64,000 bases of DNA from Pseudomonadota bacterium (GTDB taxonomy: Bacteria; Pseudomonadota; Alphaproteobacteria; Rhizobiales; Aestuariivirgaceae), in NCBI GenBank assembly GCA_020161855.1, contig JAIUNJ010000011.1, positions 1 to 64,000 on the forward strand, in the 5' to 3' direction. The translations under genes and the position numbers were made by a program. Of the stretch, positions 45,706 through 58,811 are shown one piece after another. The notes beneath the pieces were generated by a model that saw only the letters and a program-made list of their open reading frames with translations, made no database searches and was not told where the DNA came from. Numbering within the stretch: the first letter of the stretch is position 1; each line of letters begins with the position of its first letter.

Positions 45706-47499
45706 TCAGGTGGTTTCGGCGGGTATGCCACCCGGGTTCTCGACAAAATCGAACTTCTCGACGTCGACGATGCCGCGATCAGTGATCTTGAGATGGGGGA
45801 TAACCGGAAGCGGCAGGAAGGCCACCTGCAGGAAGGGCTCGGCCAGCTTGGTGCCGAGCGAGCGCGCCGCAAGGCGCAGGGGCGAAAGCGCCAGCCGCAC
45901 AGCCTCGAAGGTCTTGTCGCTCATGAGGCCGGCGATGGGCAGTGCCAGTTCCGACAGGATCTCGCCGTTGCGGACCACGACGAAGCCGCCATCAAGGGCG
46001 ATGAGGCGGTTGACGGCGATAGCCATGTCAGCCTCGCTGACGCCGATCACCGTGATGTTGTGGCAGTCATGGCCGACAGTGGAGGCGATGGCGCCGCTGA
46101 GAAGGCCAAAGCCCGAGACGAAACCGGTGTTGATATTGCCGTTGACGCCGTGACGCTCGACGACGGCAACCTTGATCACATCCTGCTTGGTGTCGTGGCC
46201 GACGATGCCGTTCGAGCAAGGCAGGTTGCGGCGGAATTTCTGGGTGATGATGCGGCCCGGCGTGACACCGATCACGGGCACACTGTTGCCGGTGCCGCGG
46301 ACGATGAAATTCATCTCGCTGACCGGCGTGGCTTTGACGCTCTTGAGGCCGACGGGCGGCATGATCTTGCGGGTTTCAAAAATCTTGTCGGTGACCAGCC
46401 GGCCCGCGGCAAAAACCTTGCCGACCTTGCAGCTTTCGAGAGAGTCGATGATGCAGAGATCGGCGCGCCAGCCGGGCGCCACAAGGCCGCGATCACGCAG
46501 GCCGAAGATACGGGCGGCCGAGATGCTGGCGGCACGGTAGGTAGCCAGCGGCTGCGCGCCCGAACGGATGGCGGTGCGGATCATGAAGTCGATATGGCCC
46601 TCGTCGGCGATATCGAGCGGGTTACGGTCATCGGTGCAGAGCGCGATGTAGGGCGAATGACGCTCGGTGATGAGGGCGGCGAGATTGCGCAGGTCCTTCG
46701 AGACAGAGCCTTCGCGGATCAGGATCTGCATGCCCTTGGAGAGCTTCTCCAGCGCCTCCGGCATGGACGTGGTTTCATGGTCAGTGCGGATGCCGGCGGT
46801 CAGATAGGCGTTGAGGTCATTGCCGGTGACCAGCGGCGCGTGGCCGTCAATATGCTTGCCCTGGAACAGCGCGAGTTTCTCGAGGCAGTCATTGTCGGCG
46901 TTGATGACGCCGGGGAAGTTCATGAACTCGGCGAGGCCCAGCACCTTCTTGTGATAGATGAAGGGGGCAAGGTCAGCGGCGGTGAGGCGCGCGCCCGAGG
47001 TTTCGAGATGGGTGGCCGGCACGCAGCTCGAGAGCTGGACGCGCAGGTCCATGATCATGTTCTCAGCGGAGAGCAGGAAGTAACGGATGCCTTCTGCCCC
47101 CAGCACATTGGCGATCTCATGGGGATCGCAGATGGCGGTGGTGACACCATGGGGGAGCACGCAGCGCTCAAACTCCTGCGGGGTGACCAGCGATGATTCG
47201 ACATGGAGATGGGTGTCTATGAAGCCCGGCACAATGATCTGGCCGGTGACATTGATCTCGGTCTTGCCCTGATAGGTGCCCCTGGTGCCAACGATGCGGT
47301 CGCCCGCGATGGCGACATCCGACGGCACGAGTTCCCCGGTGACGAGATCAAAGATGGTGCCGCCCTTGAGCACCAGGTCGGCGGGCTCACGCCCTGCCCC
47401 TTGCGCAATTGCAGAACGCAATGCGGTCTTGTTGAACACGTTTGCCGTCCAATCGAATAAGTTGCCCACGCCCGCCACAAGGCACGACCCGGACAGCAC
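45706..47499 (-). CDS. ade: Adenine deaminase
   Basis: A 597-residue amidohydrolase that converts adenine to hypoxanthine and ammonia for purine salvage. Metal ligands are in [13 protein letters not shown] and later HIDGHAPLV, with [21 protein letters not shown] carrying the catalytic region; the C-terminal domain has [24 protein letters not shown], the adenine deaminase signature. The start is unclear: GTG 47499 is the first option, and GTG codons slightly downstream are possible. First gene of an apparent operon with the TIM-barrel gene. Confidence 0.93.
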   Translation of the reverse strand: MLSGSCLVAGVGNLFDWTANVFNKTALRSAIAQGAGREPADLVLKGGTIFDLVTGELVPSDVAIAGDRIVGTRGTYQGKTEINVTGQIIVPGFIDTHLHVESSLVTPQEFERCVLPHGVTTAICDPHEIANVLGAEGIRYFLLSAENMIMDLRVQLSSCVPATHLETSGARLTAADLAPFIYHKKVLGLAEFMNFPGVINADNDCLEKLALFQGKHIDGHAPLVTGNDLNAYLTAGIRTDHETTSMPEALEKLSKGMQILIREGSVSKDLRNLAALITERHSPYIALCTDDRNPLDIADEGHIDFMIRTAIRSGAQPLATYRAASISAARIFGLRDRGLVAPGWRADLCIIDSLESCKVGKVFAAGRLVTDKIFETRKIMPPVGLKSVKATPVSEMNFIVRGTGNSVPVIGVTPGRIITQKFRRNLPCSNGIVGHDTKQDVIKVAVVERHGVNGNINTGFVSGFGLLSGAIASTVGHDCHNITVIGVSEADMAIAVNRLIALDGGFVVVRNGEILSELALPIAGLMSDKTFEAVRLALSPLRLAARSLGTKLAEPFLQVAFLPLPVIPHLKITDRGIVDVEKFDFVENPGGIPAETT

Positions 47500-47700
47500 G
47501 GCATCACGCAGGGCACAGACCGGACCGCACGCCTCCCACCGGCATGACGGACAGGCCGCTCATAGCACCATTTCCGCCTGCGAGTCTTGCCGGACGGCCA
47601 GGAATCCTGCGCGTCATGTCGCATTGCAACAGAAAGCTTGCCAGCAGCAACTCCTGCCTCTTTAATCGCATCTGTTTCAACACTGGGTTGGGGAGCCCCG

Positions 47701-50142
47701 ATGGCAGCTAAATCCGCACAAACGCAGGCCGAAAAGGTCAAAGCGCAGATTCTCGACAAGCTTACCTATGCCATTGGCAAGGATGCCATCGTGGCCAAGC
47801 GCCACGACTGGCTCAATGCCGGCATTCTTGCACTGCGGGATACGATCATCGACCGCTGGATGACCTCGACCCGGGACTCCTACAAGGCCCAGAGCAAGCG
47901 CGTCTATTATCTCTCGCTCGAGTTCCTCATCGGCCGCCTGCTGCGCGACGCCCTCAGCAATCTCGAACTCACCGGAGCCTATGACCAGGCCTTCCGCGAG
48001 CTCAACGTGGACCTGAGCCTCGTGGAAGAACTGGAGCCCGATGCGGCCCTCGGCAACGGCGGCCTGGGACGGCTCGCAGCCTGCTTCATGGAGAGCATGG
48101 CGAGCCTTGATATCCCGGCCTACGGCTATGGCATCCGCTACAGCCACGGCCTGTTCCGCCAGCTCATTACCGACGGCTGGCAGACGGAGCGCCCGGAGGA
48201 CTGGCTGGAGAACGGCAACCCCTGGGAATTTCCGCGCCGCGAGGCCGCCTACAAGGTGGGCTTCTACGGCCACGTTGCCGGTGACGCGCTGGCCGACACG
48301 CGGCAGCGGCATTTCTGGCATCCGGGCGAAATGCTCATGGCTTCCGCCTATGACACGCCGATGGTGGGCTGGCGCGGCAAGCGCGTGAACACGCTGCGCC
48401 TGTGGACGGCGCGGGCCATCGACCCCATCCATCTCGATGCCTTCAACGTCGGCGACTATTCAGGCGCCCTCTCGGACTACAACAGGGCCGAGATCATCTC
48501 GCGCGTGCTCTACCCCGCCGACTCGACCCAGGCCGGGCAGGAACTGCGGCTGCGGCAGGAGTATTTCTTCACCTCGGCCTCGCTGCAGGACATCCTGCGG
48601 CGGCACCTGCAGCAATACCCCGACCTGACCAACCTGGCCGACAAGGCCGCGGTGCAGATGAACGACACGCATCCGGCCATTGCAGTTGCCGAACTCATGC
48701 GGCTGATGGTCGACGTCCATGGCGTGCCCTGGGCCAAGGCCATGGAAATCACCACGGCGGTGCTCTCCTACACCAACCACACGCTGCTGCCGGAAGCGCT
48801 GGAAAGCTGGCCGGTGCCGCTCATCGAACGCATGCTGCCGCGTCACATGCAGATCATCTACAACATCAACGAGGACCTGCTGAAGAAGGCCAAGGCCCTG
48901 CCGCAGGCAACGACGGAATTCCTCGCCTCCGTCTCGCTCATCGACGAGCACAACGACAAGCGGGTGCGCATGGGCCAGCTTGCCTTCGTCGGCTCGCACA
49001 GCATCAACGGTGTTTCGGCGCTCCATTCCGACCTGATGCAGAAGACGGTGTTCCGCAATCTCGATGCGGTGCTGCCAGGGCGCATCAACAACAAGACCAA
49101 CGGCATCACGCCGCGGCGCTGGCTCAATGGCTCGAATCCAGAGCTTTCCAAGCTGCTGCATGAGGCGATCGGCGCAGACTTCCTCGGCAATGCCGAGCTT
49201 CTGGCCAAGGCCATTCCCATGGCCAAGGATGCGAGCTTCCGCGAACGCTTTGCCGCCATCAAGCGCGACAACAAGGCGGAGCTTTCCAACCTGATTGCCG
49301 CGAAGATCGGCGTGGCGACGAGCCCCGACTCCATGTTCGATGTGCAGATCAAGCGCATCCATGAATACAAGCGGCAGCTGCTCAACATCCTGGAGACGAT
49401 CGCTCACTACGAGTTCCTGCGCGACTATCCCTCGCAGCCGGCCGCACCACGCGTGAAGATTTTCGCGGGCAAGGCAGCGGCAAGCTATGCCCAGGCCAAG
49501 CTCATCATCAAGCTCATCAATGACGTGGCCCATGTGGTGAACACCGACAGCCATGTGAAGGACCGGCTGAAGGTGGCCTTCATCCCCAACTATAATGTGA
49601 GCCTTGCCGAAGAGATTGTGCCGGCGGCCGACCTCTCCGAGCAGATCTCGACGGCGGGCATGGAAGCCTCGGGCACAGGCAACATGAAATTCGCCCTCAA
49701 TGGCGCACTTACCATCGGCACGCTGGATGGCGCCAATGTCGAGATCCGCGAGCATGTGGGTGCCGACAACTTCTTCCTCTTCGGGCTCGAGGCCCATGAG
49801 GTGGAAGAAATGCGCAAGAAGGGTGTCGATGGACGGGCCGCCGTGGAGAACACGCCGGCCCTCAAGCGCGTCTGCGAGGGGCTGCTTTCGGGGCGCTACT
49901 CCGACGGCGATACCGGACGCTACCGGCCCATCGTCGACAGCCTCTACAATGGCGACTGGTTCATGGTGGCGACCGACTTTGCCGCCTATGCCCGGACCCA
50001 GGCGGAAGTGGCCAGCCTGTGGGGCAATCATGACCGCTGGACAGAGAAGGCGATTCTCAATACGGTCAACATGGGTTGGTTTTCTTCCGACCGCACCATC
50101 CGGGACTACGCCCGCGACATTTGGGGCGTTCCGGTGGCCTGA
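47701..50142 (+). CDS. glgP: Glycogen phosphorylase
   Basis: An 813-residue PLP enzyme that releases glucose-1-phosphate from glycogen. [17 protein letters not shown] and [17 protein letters not shown] are the N-terminal signatures, and [28 protein letters not shown] contains the PLP lysine near residue 662. ATG 47701 follows TTGGGGAG. First gene of the operon glgP-glgB-glgC-glgA-pgm-glgX, all on the plus strand. Confidence 0.97.
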   Translation: MAAKSAQTQAEKVKAQILDKLTYAIGKDAIVAKRHDWLNAGILALRDTIIDRWMTSTRDSYKAQSKRVYYLSLEFLIGRLLRDALSNLELTGAYDQAFRELNVDLSLVEELEPDAALGNGGLGRLAACFMESMASLDIPAYGYGIRYSHGLFRQLITDGWQTERPEDWLENGNPWEFPRREAAYKVGFYGHVAGDALADTRQRHFWHPGEMLMASAYDTPMVGWRGKRVNTLRLWTARAIDPIHLDAFNVGDYSGALSDYNRAEIISRVLYPADSTQAGQELRLRQEYFFTSASLQDILRRHLQQYPDLTNLADKAAVQMNDTHPAIAVAELMRLMVDVHGVPWAKAMEITTAVLSYTNHTLLPEALESWPVPLIERMLPRHMQIIYNINEDLLKKAKALPQATTEFLASVSLIDEHNDKRVRMGQLAFVGSHSINGVSALHSDLMQKTVFRNLDAVLPGRINNKTNGITPRRWLNGSNPELSKLLHEAIGADFLGNAELLAKAIPMAKDASFRERFAAIKRDNKAELSNLIAAKIGVATSPDSMFDVQIKRIHEYKRQLLNILETIAHYEFLRDYPSQPAAPRVKIFAGKAAASYAQAKLIIKLINDVAHVVNTDSHVKDRLKVAFIPNYNVSLAEEIVPAADLSEQISTAGMEASGTGNMKFALNGALTIGTLDGANVEIREHVGADNFFLFGLEAHEVEEMRKKGVDGRAAVENTPALKRVCEGLLSGRYSDGDTGRYRPIVDSLYNGDWFMVATDFAAYARTQAEVASLWGNHDRWTEKAILNTVNMGWFSSDRTIRDYARDIWGVPVA

Positions 50143-50153
50143 GGGGTGTGCGT

Positions 50154-52352
50154 ATGGCCGGACCGAAGTGGGTCTTGAGTGAATCTGCCGTCGAGGCCAT
50201 TGCGCTGGGACGACACAACAACCCCTTCGATGTTCTCGGCCTTCAGCAAAGCGGCAAGACCTGGGTGGCCCGCTGTTTCGTGCCCCATGCCGAAGAGGTC
50301 ACGGCCTGCACGCTGGACGGCAAGGAGATCGGCAAGCTTGCGCCACGCGGCAAGGACGGGTTCTTTGAAGGCCAGGTGACGCCTCCGGGGCGCGTGCCGC
50401 TGCGCTACCACTGCCGCAACGGCGGCGGCGCATGGGAGGTGACCGACGCCTATTCCTTCGGGCCTGTGCTGGGGCCCATGGACGACTATTACATCGGCGA
50501 AGGCAATCACCTGCGGCTCGATGACAAGCTCGGTGCGCATCTCATCCAGCATGAGGGCGCGGATGGCGTACATTTCGCGGTGTGGGCGCCCAATGCCGAA
50601 CGGGTCTCGGTCAGCGGCGACTTCAACAGCTGGGACGGCCGCATCCATGTGATGCGGCGGCGGCTCGATACCGGTGTGTGGGAAATCTTCGTGCCCGGCG
50701 CCACGGAAGGCCAGGGCTACAAGTTCGAGATCCTCGGGCCGGGCGGCGTGCGCCTGCCGCTCAAATCCGATCCCTTCGGCTTTGCCGCTGAACTGCGCCC
50801 CAACACCGCCTCGAAAGTGGCCCGCATCGACGGCTTCACATGGACGGACGCCGGCTATCTGGCGGAGCGCAGCCGGCGCGACCAGCGGCGCGTGCCCATG
50901 TCGATCTATGAGGTCCATGCCGGATCATGGCGGCGGGGCCGCGATAACCGCTTCCTCAGCTATGACGAACTGGCCGCGCAACTCATCAGCTACGTTACCG
51001 ACATGGGCTTCACCCATATCGAGCTCCTGCCCGTCACCGAGCATCCCTTCGATCCCTCCTGGGGCTATCAGCCGACGGGGCTCTTTGCGCCGACCTCACG
51101 CTTCGGCGATCCGGCGGGCTTTGCCCGCTTCGTCGACAAGGCCCATGCGGCGGGGATCGGCATCATCCTCGACTGGGTGCCCGCGCATTTCCCGACGGAC
51201 GAGCACGGGCTGGCGCATTTCGACGGCACGGCGCTCTATGAGCATGCCGACCCACGGCAGGGCTATCATCCCGACTGGAACACGGCGATCTACAATTTCG
51301 GGCGGCGCGAGGTGTCGTCCTTCCTGCTCAACAACGCGCTGTTCTGGTGCGGCAAGTATCACATCGACGGCCTGCGCGTGGATGCCGTGGCCTCGATGCT
51401 CTACCTCGACTACTCACGCAAGGAAGGCGAATGGGTGCCCAACAAGCATGGCGGGCGCGAGAACCTTGAAGCCATCTCCTTCCTGCAGCGGGTGAACCAC
51501 GAGGTCTACGGCCAGCATCCGGGTGTTGTGACCATCGCGGAGGAATCGACCGCATTTCCCGGCGTCTCCAAGCCCACCAACAGCGGCGGCCTCGGCTTCG
51601 GCTTCAAGTGGAACATGGGTTTCATGCACGACACGCTCAATTACATGAAGCGTGACGCCATTCACCGGAAGCACCATCACAACGACCTGACCTTCGGCCT
51701 GCTCTATGCCTTTACCGAGAACTTCGTGCTGCCGCTGAGCCACGATGAGGTGGTGCATGGCAAGGGCTCGCTGCTGAGCAAGATGTCCGGCGATGACTGG
51801 CAGAAGTTCGCAACACTGCGCGCCTATCTCGCCTTCATGTGGGCCTATCCCGGCAAGAAGCTGCTCTTCATGGGCCAGGAATTCGCGCAATGGACCGAAT
51901 GGGCCGACTCGCGCGGCCTCGACTGGCACCTGCTCGACGGCCTGCCGCATCTCGGCATGCAAAGCCTGGTGCGCGATCTCAACAAGACCTACACGCGAAT
52001 CCCTGCCCTGCACGCCCGCGACTGCGAGGGCGAAGGCTTCGAATGGCTCATTGTCGACGACTACGAGAACTCGGTGTTCGCCTGGGCGCGCCATGCCGGA
52101 GACGGCAAGCGGCCCGTGGCGATCATCAGCAACTTCACGCCTGTGCCCCGCGAAAATTACATCCTGCCGCTGCCCAAGGCAGGGCGCTGGCACGAGGTGA
52201 TCAACACGGACGCCCAAAGCTATTGGGGATCGGGCCGCGGCAACTTCGGAAACATCGAGGCGCGGCCAGAACCCTCACACGGCAAGCCAGCCTCGGCGCA
52301 GCTTTCCCTGCCGCCACTTTCAACGCTCTACTTCGTTTCAGAACAAGAATGA
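50154..52352 (+). CDS. glgB: 1,4-alpha-glucan branching enzyme
   Basis: A 732-residue GH13 enzyme that makes alpha-1,6 branches. N-terminal CBM48 domains ([25 protein letters not shown]) precede the barrel. The nucleophile is Asp in [17 protein letters not shown], the acid Glu is in [13 protein letters not shown] and the third Asp in [22 protein letters not shown] precedes ATG 50154, 11 bases after glgP. Confidence 0.97.
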   Translation: MAGPKWVLSESAVEAIALGRHNNPFDVLGLQQSGKTWVARCFVPHAEEVTACTLDGKEIGKLAPRGKDGFFEGQVTPPGRVPLRYHCRNGGGAWEVTDAYSFGPVLGPMDDYYIGEGNHLRLDDKLGAHLIQHEGADGVHFAVWAPNAERVSVSGDFNSWDGRIHVMRRRLDTGVWEIFVPGATEGQGYKFEILGPGGVRLPLKSDPFGFAAELRPNTASKVARIDGFTWTDAGYLAERSRRDQRRVPMSIYEVHAGSWRRGRDNRFLSYDELAAQLISYVTDMGFTHIELLPVTEHPFDPSWGYQPTGLFAPTSRFGDPAGFARFVDKAHAAGIGIILDWVPAHFPTDEHGLAHFDGTALYEHADPRQGYHPDWNTAIYNFGRREVSSFLLNNALFWCGKYHIDGLRVDAVASMLYLDYSRKEGEWVPNKHGGRENLEAISFLQRVNHEVYGQHPGVVTIAEESTAFPGVSKPTNSGGLGFGFKWNMGFMHDTLNYMKRDAIHRKHHHNDLTFGLLYAFTENFVLPLSHDEVVHGKGSLLSKMSGDDWQKFATLRAYLAFMWAYPGKKLLFMGQEFAQWTEWADSRGLDWHLLDGLPHLGMQSLVRDLNKTYTRIPALHARDCEGEGFEWLIVDDYENSVFAWARHAGDGKRPVAIISNFTPVPRENYILPLPKAGRWHEVINTDAQSYWGSGRGNFGNIEARPEPSHGKPASAQLSLPPLSTLYFVSEQE

Positions 52353-52370
52353 CGACAATGGGGGAAATCA

Positions 52371-53633
52371 ATGACAGGAAAATCGAAGCACGCGCCGCTT
52401 GCGCGTGATGCCATGGCATATGTGCTGGCGGGCGGACGCGGCTCGCGGCTGATGGAACTGACGGACCGGCGGGCCAAGCCGGCCGTGCCCTTCGGCGGCA
52501 AATCGCGCATCATCGACTTCGCCCTTTCCAACGCCGTCAATTCCGGCATCCGCCGCATCGGCGTCGCCACGCAATACAAGGCCCACAGCCTGATCCGGCA
52601 TCTGCAGCGCGGCTGGACCTTCCTGCGGCCCGAGCGCAACGAAGGCTTCGACATCCTGCCCGCCTCACAGCGCGTTTCCGAGGACCAATGGTATGCCGGT
52701 ACGGCGGATGCCGTGTACCAGAACCTCGACATCATCCTCACCTACAAGCCGAAATACATTGTGATCCTTGCCGGCGATCACATCTACAAGATGGACTATG
52801 AGCTGATGCTGCAGCAGCACGTGGACTCAGGTGCTGATGTCACCATTGGCTGCCTTGAGGTGCCGCGCATGGAGGCCACGGGCTTCGGCGTCATGCATGT
52901 GGACACCAAGGACCGCATCACCGCCTTTGTCGAGAAGCCAAAGGATCCGCCGGGCCTGCCCGACAATCCCGACATGGCGCTGGCCTCCATGGGGATCTAC
53001 GTCTTCGAGATGGACTTCCTTGCCGGCCTCCTGCGCCGCGATGCCGCCGACAAGAAATCGTCGCGCGATTTCGGCAAGGATATCATCCCCTATGTGGTGA
53101 ACAACGGCAAAGCCGTGGCGCACCGCTTCAACAAATCCTGCGTGCGCTCCGACCTCGAACTCGAATCCTACTGGCGCGACGTGGGCACGGTCGATGCCTA
53201 TTGGGAGGCGAATGTGGACCTCACCGATACGGTGCCGAAGCTCGACCTCTATGACCAGAACTGGCCGATCTGGACCCACGGTGAAGTGACGCCACCCGCC
53301 AAGTTCGTGCATGACCTGGAAGGGCGGCGCGGCCTTGCCGTGGCCTCGCTGGTGTCGGGTGGCTGCGTGGTTTCGGGTGCCGCCATCCGGCGATCGCTGC
53401 TGTTCACCAATGTGCGGGTCAACTCCTTTACGACGCTGGAAGAAGTGGTGGCGCTGCCGCGTGTCACCGTCGGGCGCAATTGCATCCTAAAGAAGGTGGT
53501 GATCGACAGCGATGTGATCGTGCCGGAGGGCCTTGTGGTGGGCGAAGATCCGGAAATCGACGCCAAGCGCTTCCGGCGGACGGAAGGCGGAGTGTGCCTG
53601 ATCACCAAACCGATGTTGGACAGGCTCGGCTGA
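52371..53633 (+). CDS. glgC: Glucose-1-phosphate adenylyltransferase
   Basis: A 420-residue ADP-glucose pyrophosphorylase, the committed step of glycogen synthesis, normally under allosteric control. [37 protein letters not shown] is the nucleotide-binding start, [18 protein letters not shown] the catalytic Asp region, and VEKPKDPP the glucose-1-phosphate site; a left-handed helix domain closes the protein. GGGGGAAATC precedes ATG 52371. Confidence 0.97.
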   Translation: MTGKSKHAPLARDAMAYVLAGGRGSRLMELTDRRAKPAVPFGGKSRIIDFALSNAVNSGIRRIGVATQYKAHSLIRHLQRGWTFLRPERNEGFDILPASQRVSEDQWYAGTADAVYQNLDIILTYKPKYIVILAGDHIYKMDYELMLQQHVDSGADVTIGCLEVPRMEATGFGVMHVDTKDRITAFVEKPKDPPGLPDNPDMALASMGIYVFEMDFLAGLLRRDAADKKSSRDFGKDIIPYVVNNGKAVAHRFNKSCVRSDLELESYWRDVGTVDAYWEANVDLTDTVPKLDLYDQNWPIWTHGEVTPPAKFVHDLEGRRGLAVASLVSGGCVVSGAAIRRSLLFTNVRVNSFTTLEEVVALPRVTVGRNCILKKVVIDSDVIVPEGLVVGEDPEIDAKRFRRTEGGVCLITKPMLDRLG

Positions 53634-53814
53634 AGGAGAACTGGGGAGAAATGGCCGGCGGGATTGATGCCTTTGGGGGTGATAGTGACTGCACGTCAGG
53701 GAGCCCTGCTGCCGCTGCGGAACGCCGCTTGAATCTGCAAGGCCAAGGACGCAAAGCTGGATCCGGGTTTCGTGCCGCATTTGCACGGACTGACGAGATG
53801 AAAGCCGCTCCCTG

Positions 53815-55242
53815 ATGCACGTTCTCTCCGTTGCCTCCGAAGTCTATCCGCTGGTGAAGACCGGCGGGCTTGCCGATGTGGTGGGCGCCCTGCCAGCGGC
53901 ATTGAAGCCGCATAAAGTGGACATGCGTGTGCTGGTGCCGGGCTATCCGGCCGTTATGGCAGCGCTGACCCAGGGCAAGGTCATCCATGGCTATGACGAT
54001 CTTTTCGGCGCGGCGGCAAAGATCATAAGAGGCGAAGTCCATGGCATGGACATCCTCGCCATCGATGCACCCCATCTCTACGACCGGCCCGGCAACATCT
54101 ATCTCGGCCCCGACGGCCGCGACTGGCCCGACAACGCCATCCGCTTCGCGGCCCTTTCCACTGTTGCCGCCGACATCGGCCGGGGCGCCATCGCCGGATA
54201 CCAACCCGATCTCCTGCATCTGCACGACTGGCAGGCGGCCCTTGCCGCCGTCGACCTGCGCTACCGTGGCGGACCGCGCAGCATGCTGACGGTGCACAAT
54301 ATCGCCTTTCAGGGACAGTTCCCCGCTTCGATCTTCCCGCGCCTCGGGTTGCCGGTCGCGGCCTATGCGATGGATGGCCTCGAATACTACGGCAATGTCG
54401 GCTTCCTGAAGGGCGGACTGGCAACGGCTGATCTCATCACCACGGTGTCACCGACCTATGCCCGGGAAATCTGCACGCCGGAATATGGCATGGGGCTCGA
54501 CGGGCTGCTGCGGGCGCGGCGGCAGGTGACGCATGGCATCGTCAACGGCATCGACACGACTGTCTGGGATCCGGGCAAGGATGAAAGCCTCGCCGCCACC
54601 TATACGGCGCGCAGCCTGAGCAAGCGCCCCATGAACAAGCGGGCACTGGAGGCGCAGTTCAATCTTGAATCGGGTGACGGCATCATTCACGGCGTGGTGA
54701 GCCGCCTCACCTGGCAGAAGGGTCTCGACATCCTGACGGCGATGCTGGACGGGCTGGTGGCGACGGGAGCCCGCCTGGCCCTGGTGGGCACCGGCGAGGC
54801 CGGTATCGAGAATGCCATCAAGGCCGCTGCACAACGGCATCCGGGCCGCATCGGCGTGATCATGAGATATGACGAGGCCATCTCGCATCTCGTGCAGGGC
54901 GGGGCCGACACGATGCTCGTGCCATCACGCTTCGAGCCCTGCGGCCTCACCCAGCTCTACGGACTGCGCTATGGCTGCGTTCCCATTGTGGCGCGGACCG
55001 GCGGGCTTGCCGACACGGTGATCGACGCCAACGAGGCGGCCCTTTCGGCGGGCGTTGCCACCGGCTTCCAGTTCTCGCCCGTGGACGAGCCTTCCCTGCA
55101 GAACGCGCTGCAACGCGCGGCCACGCTTTTCGCACAGCCAAAGCAATGGAGTCTCATGCAGCGCAACGGCATGGGTGCCGATGTCTCGTGGGAGAAGAGT
55201 GCTGAGCACTACACAGCGCTTTACCGGTCACTGAAGGAATGA
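53815..55242 (+). CDS. glgA: Glycogen synthase
   Basis: A 475-residue GT5 glycosyltransferase using ADP-glucose. The ADP-glucose site is in LVKTGGLADVVGALP (KTGGL) near residue 15; LTVHNIAFQGQFP and SRFEPCGLTQLYGLRYG with GGLADTV near the C-terminus complete the active site. A 181-base gap separates it from glgC, where I see no gene. Confidence 0.97.
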   Translation: MHVLSVASEVYPLVKTGGLADVVGALPAALKPHKVDMRVLVPGYPAVMAALTQGKVIHGYDDLFGAAAKIIRGEVHGMDILAIDAPHLYDRPGNIYLGPDGRDWPDNAIRFAALSTVAADIGRGAIAGYQPDLLHLHDWQAALAAVDLRYRGGPRSMLTVHNIAFQGQFPASIFPRLGLPVAAYAMDGLEYYGNVGFLKGGLATADLITTVSPTYAREICTPEYGMGLDGLLRARRQVTHGIVNGIDTTVWDPGKDESLAATYTARSLSKRPMNKRALEAQFNLESGDGIIHGVVSRLTWQKGLDILTAMLDGLVATGARLALVGTGEAGIENAIKAAAQRHPGRIGVIMRYDEAISHLVQGGADTMLVPSRFEPCGLTQLYGLRYGCVPIVARTGGLADTVIDANEAALSAGVATGFQFSPVDEPSLQNALQRAATLFAQPKQWSLMQRNGMGADVSWEKSAEHYTALYRSLKE

Positions 55243-56862
<1,620 letters not shown>

Positions 56863-56867
56863 CAGCC

Positions 56868-58733
56868 ATGGTGGTGGCCCCCGGCGTTACGCTGACGGAA
56901 GATGGCATTGCCGTTGCCATTCCCTCGCAGCATGCAACCGCCGTCTATCTCTGCCTTTTCGGCCACAGCGGCGACACGGAGCAGCACCGCATCACGCTCG
57001 AGCGGCAAGGCACGCAGTTCACCGGGTTCGTGCCCGGTGTGAAGGCCGGCATGCGCTATGGCTTGCGCGCGGAAGGCCCGTGGGCACCCGAGGCCGGGCA
57101 TCGCTTCGATGTGTCGAAACTGCTCGTCGATCCCTGGGCCGCGGAGATTGACAGGCCCTATGCCTATGACCCGGTGCTCGGCGTGGGCGGCATCGACACG
57201 GCGGCGCATGTGCCCAAGGCCATCGTCCGCAAGCCCATCAGCCCTGTCTCCCGCAAGACACCGCATGCGCCGCGCTGGATCTACGAATTGCCAGTGAAAG
57301 CGTTCAGCAAGCTCCACCCCGATGTGCCGGAAGAGAAGCGGGGCACGGTGGCAGCACTGGCAGAACCGGCCCTGCTCGCCCATCTCGCGCGCATCGGCGC
57401 CGACACAATCGAACTCATGCCGCTTGCCGCCTGGATCGACGAGCGGCACCTGCCGCCACTCGGGCTGTCCAATGGCTGGGGCTACAATCCCGTCACCTTC
57501 TTTGCCGCCGATCCGCGCCTTGCCCCCGGTGGCTTTGCCGAGATCGCCCGAACGGTGAAGGCGCTGCACGACAAGGGCTTTCAGGTAATCGTTGACGTGG
57601 TGCTGAACCATACGGGCGAGAGCGACATTGACGGCCCGACCCTGTCCTTCCGCGGGCTCGATCACCGCAGCTGGTATGCCCATGCAGGGGGCAATCTCAT
57701 CAACGACACGGGCTGCGGCAACACGGTGGCGCTGAACGAAGCCATGGTGACGGGCTATGCCGTGGCGGCGCTGCGGCACTGGGTGGAGGCAACCGGCATC
57801 GACGGCTTCCGCTTCGACCTCGCCACGGTGATGGGACGAATGGCCGATGGCTTCTCCCGCGATGCACCGCTGTTCCAGCGGATTGCCAATGATCCGGTGC
57901 TGCGCGACTGCGTCATGATCGCAGAACCCTGGGACATCGGCCCGGGCGGCTATCAGCTCGGGCATTTTCCCAGGGGCTGGCCGGAATGGAACGACCGCTT
58001 CCGCGACGACGTGCGGCGCTTCTGGCGCGGCGATGCCTATGGCGCCAACGCCATGGCGACGCGGCTCGCGGGTTCATCCGACATCTTCCAGGCGGCGAAA
58101 TCCCCGGCGGCGAGCGTCAATTTCATAGCGGCCCATGACGGCTTCACGCTGGCCGACCTGACGCGCTACACGCAGAAAGACAATTTTGCCAATGGCGAGG
58201 ACAACCGCGACGGCAAGTCCGACGAGGTGACGACACCGGGGCGCAGGCCCGAAGCGCTTCTGGCCAGCCTGTTCTTCGCGCGGGGCACGCCAATGCTGAC
58301 GGCCGGCGACGAATTCGGGCGCAGCCAGCAGGGCAACAATAATGCCTATGCTCAGGACAATGCACTCACCTGGCTGCACTGGGGCCAGGCCAACCAGATG
58401 CTGATCGATACGGTGGCGCTGCTTTCGCGGCTGCGGCAGGCCCATCCCCTGCTCGCCGCCGACCGCTTCCTAAACGGCGAGGGCGATGCCCTGTGGTTCA
58501 ATGCGGCTGGCTCAGCGCTCGACTGGACGGCGGCCCAGAACCGCTTTCTCGGCCTTCTTCTCAGCGGCGATGGCAGCCGCATCGCCATCGCCGCCAACCT
58601 TTCCGAGACTGACCTGCCCTTCCCGCTCCCGGCCGCCGAGGGGCTCGCCTGGCGCAGGGCCTTTCCGCCCGGTGCCGCCAGCCTCACCTGCCCTGCCGGA
58701 AGCGCAAGCCTCTTCATCGAGGAAAAGGCATGA
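56868..58733 (+). CDS. glgX: Glycogen debranching enzyme
   Basis: A 621-residue GH13 enzyme that removes alpha-1,6 branches left by phosphorylase. YGLRAEGPWAPEAGHRFDVSKLLVDPWA belongs to the CBM48-like N-terminal domain; VIVDVVLNHTGESD, GFRFDLATVMGR (nucleophile Asp), MIAEPWDIGPGGYQLGHFP (Glu) and FIAAHDGFTLADL (Asp) are the catalytic regions. It is somewhat shorter than many GlgX proteins, with a reduced N-terminus. ATG 56868 is 5 bases after pgm. Confidence 0.95.
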   Translation: MVVAPGVTLTEDGIAVAIPSQHATAVYLCLFGHSGDTEQHRITLERQGTQFTGFVPGVKAGMRYGLRAEGPWAPEAGHRFDVSKLLVDPWAAEIDRPYAYDPVLGVGGIDTAAHVPKAIVRKPISPVSRKTPHAPRWIYELPVKAFSKLHPDVPEEKRGTVAALAEPALLAHLARIGADTIELMPLAAWIDERHLPPLGLSNGWGYNPVTFFAADPRLAPGGFAEIARTVKALHDKGFQVIVDVVLNHTGESDIDGPTLSFRGLDHRSWYAHAGGNLINDTGCGNTVALNEAMVTGYAVAALRHWVEATGIDGFRFDLATVMGRMADGFSRDAPLFQRIANDPVLRDCVMIAEPWDIGPGGYQLGHFPRGWPEWNDRFRDDVRRFWRGDAYGANAMATRLAGSSDIFQAAKSPAASVNFIAAHDGFTLADLTRYTQKDNFANGEDNRDGKSDEVTTPGRRPEALLASLFFARGTPMLTAGDEFGRSQQGNNNAYAQDNALTWLHWGQANQMLIDTVALLSRLRQAHPLLAADRFLNGEGDALWFNAAGSALDWTAAQNRFLGLLLSGDGSRIAIAANLSETDLPFPLPAAEGLAWRRAFPPGAASLTCPAGSASLFIEEKA

Positions 58734-58811
58734 CGGAGCCGAAACATTTGATATGAAGGGCTGAAGACCGCCACCCCGAGGGGCCGAAGGCGGCCAACGG
58801 GAGGATATGGC

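Noticed and set aside
45685-47196. Open frame of 503 codons antisense to ade
   Set aside because: Asp/Gly/Val-rich shadow translation; adenine deaminase motifs are intact on the other strand.
48460-50031. Open frame of 523 codons antisense to glgP
   Set aside because: Shadow of glycogen phosphorylase codon usage; no start signal or family match.
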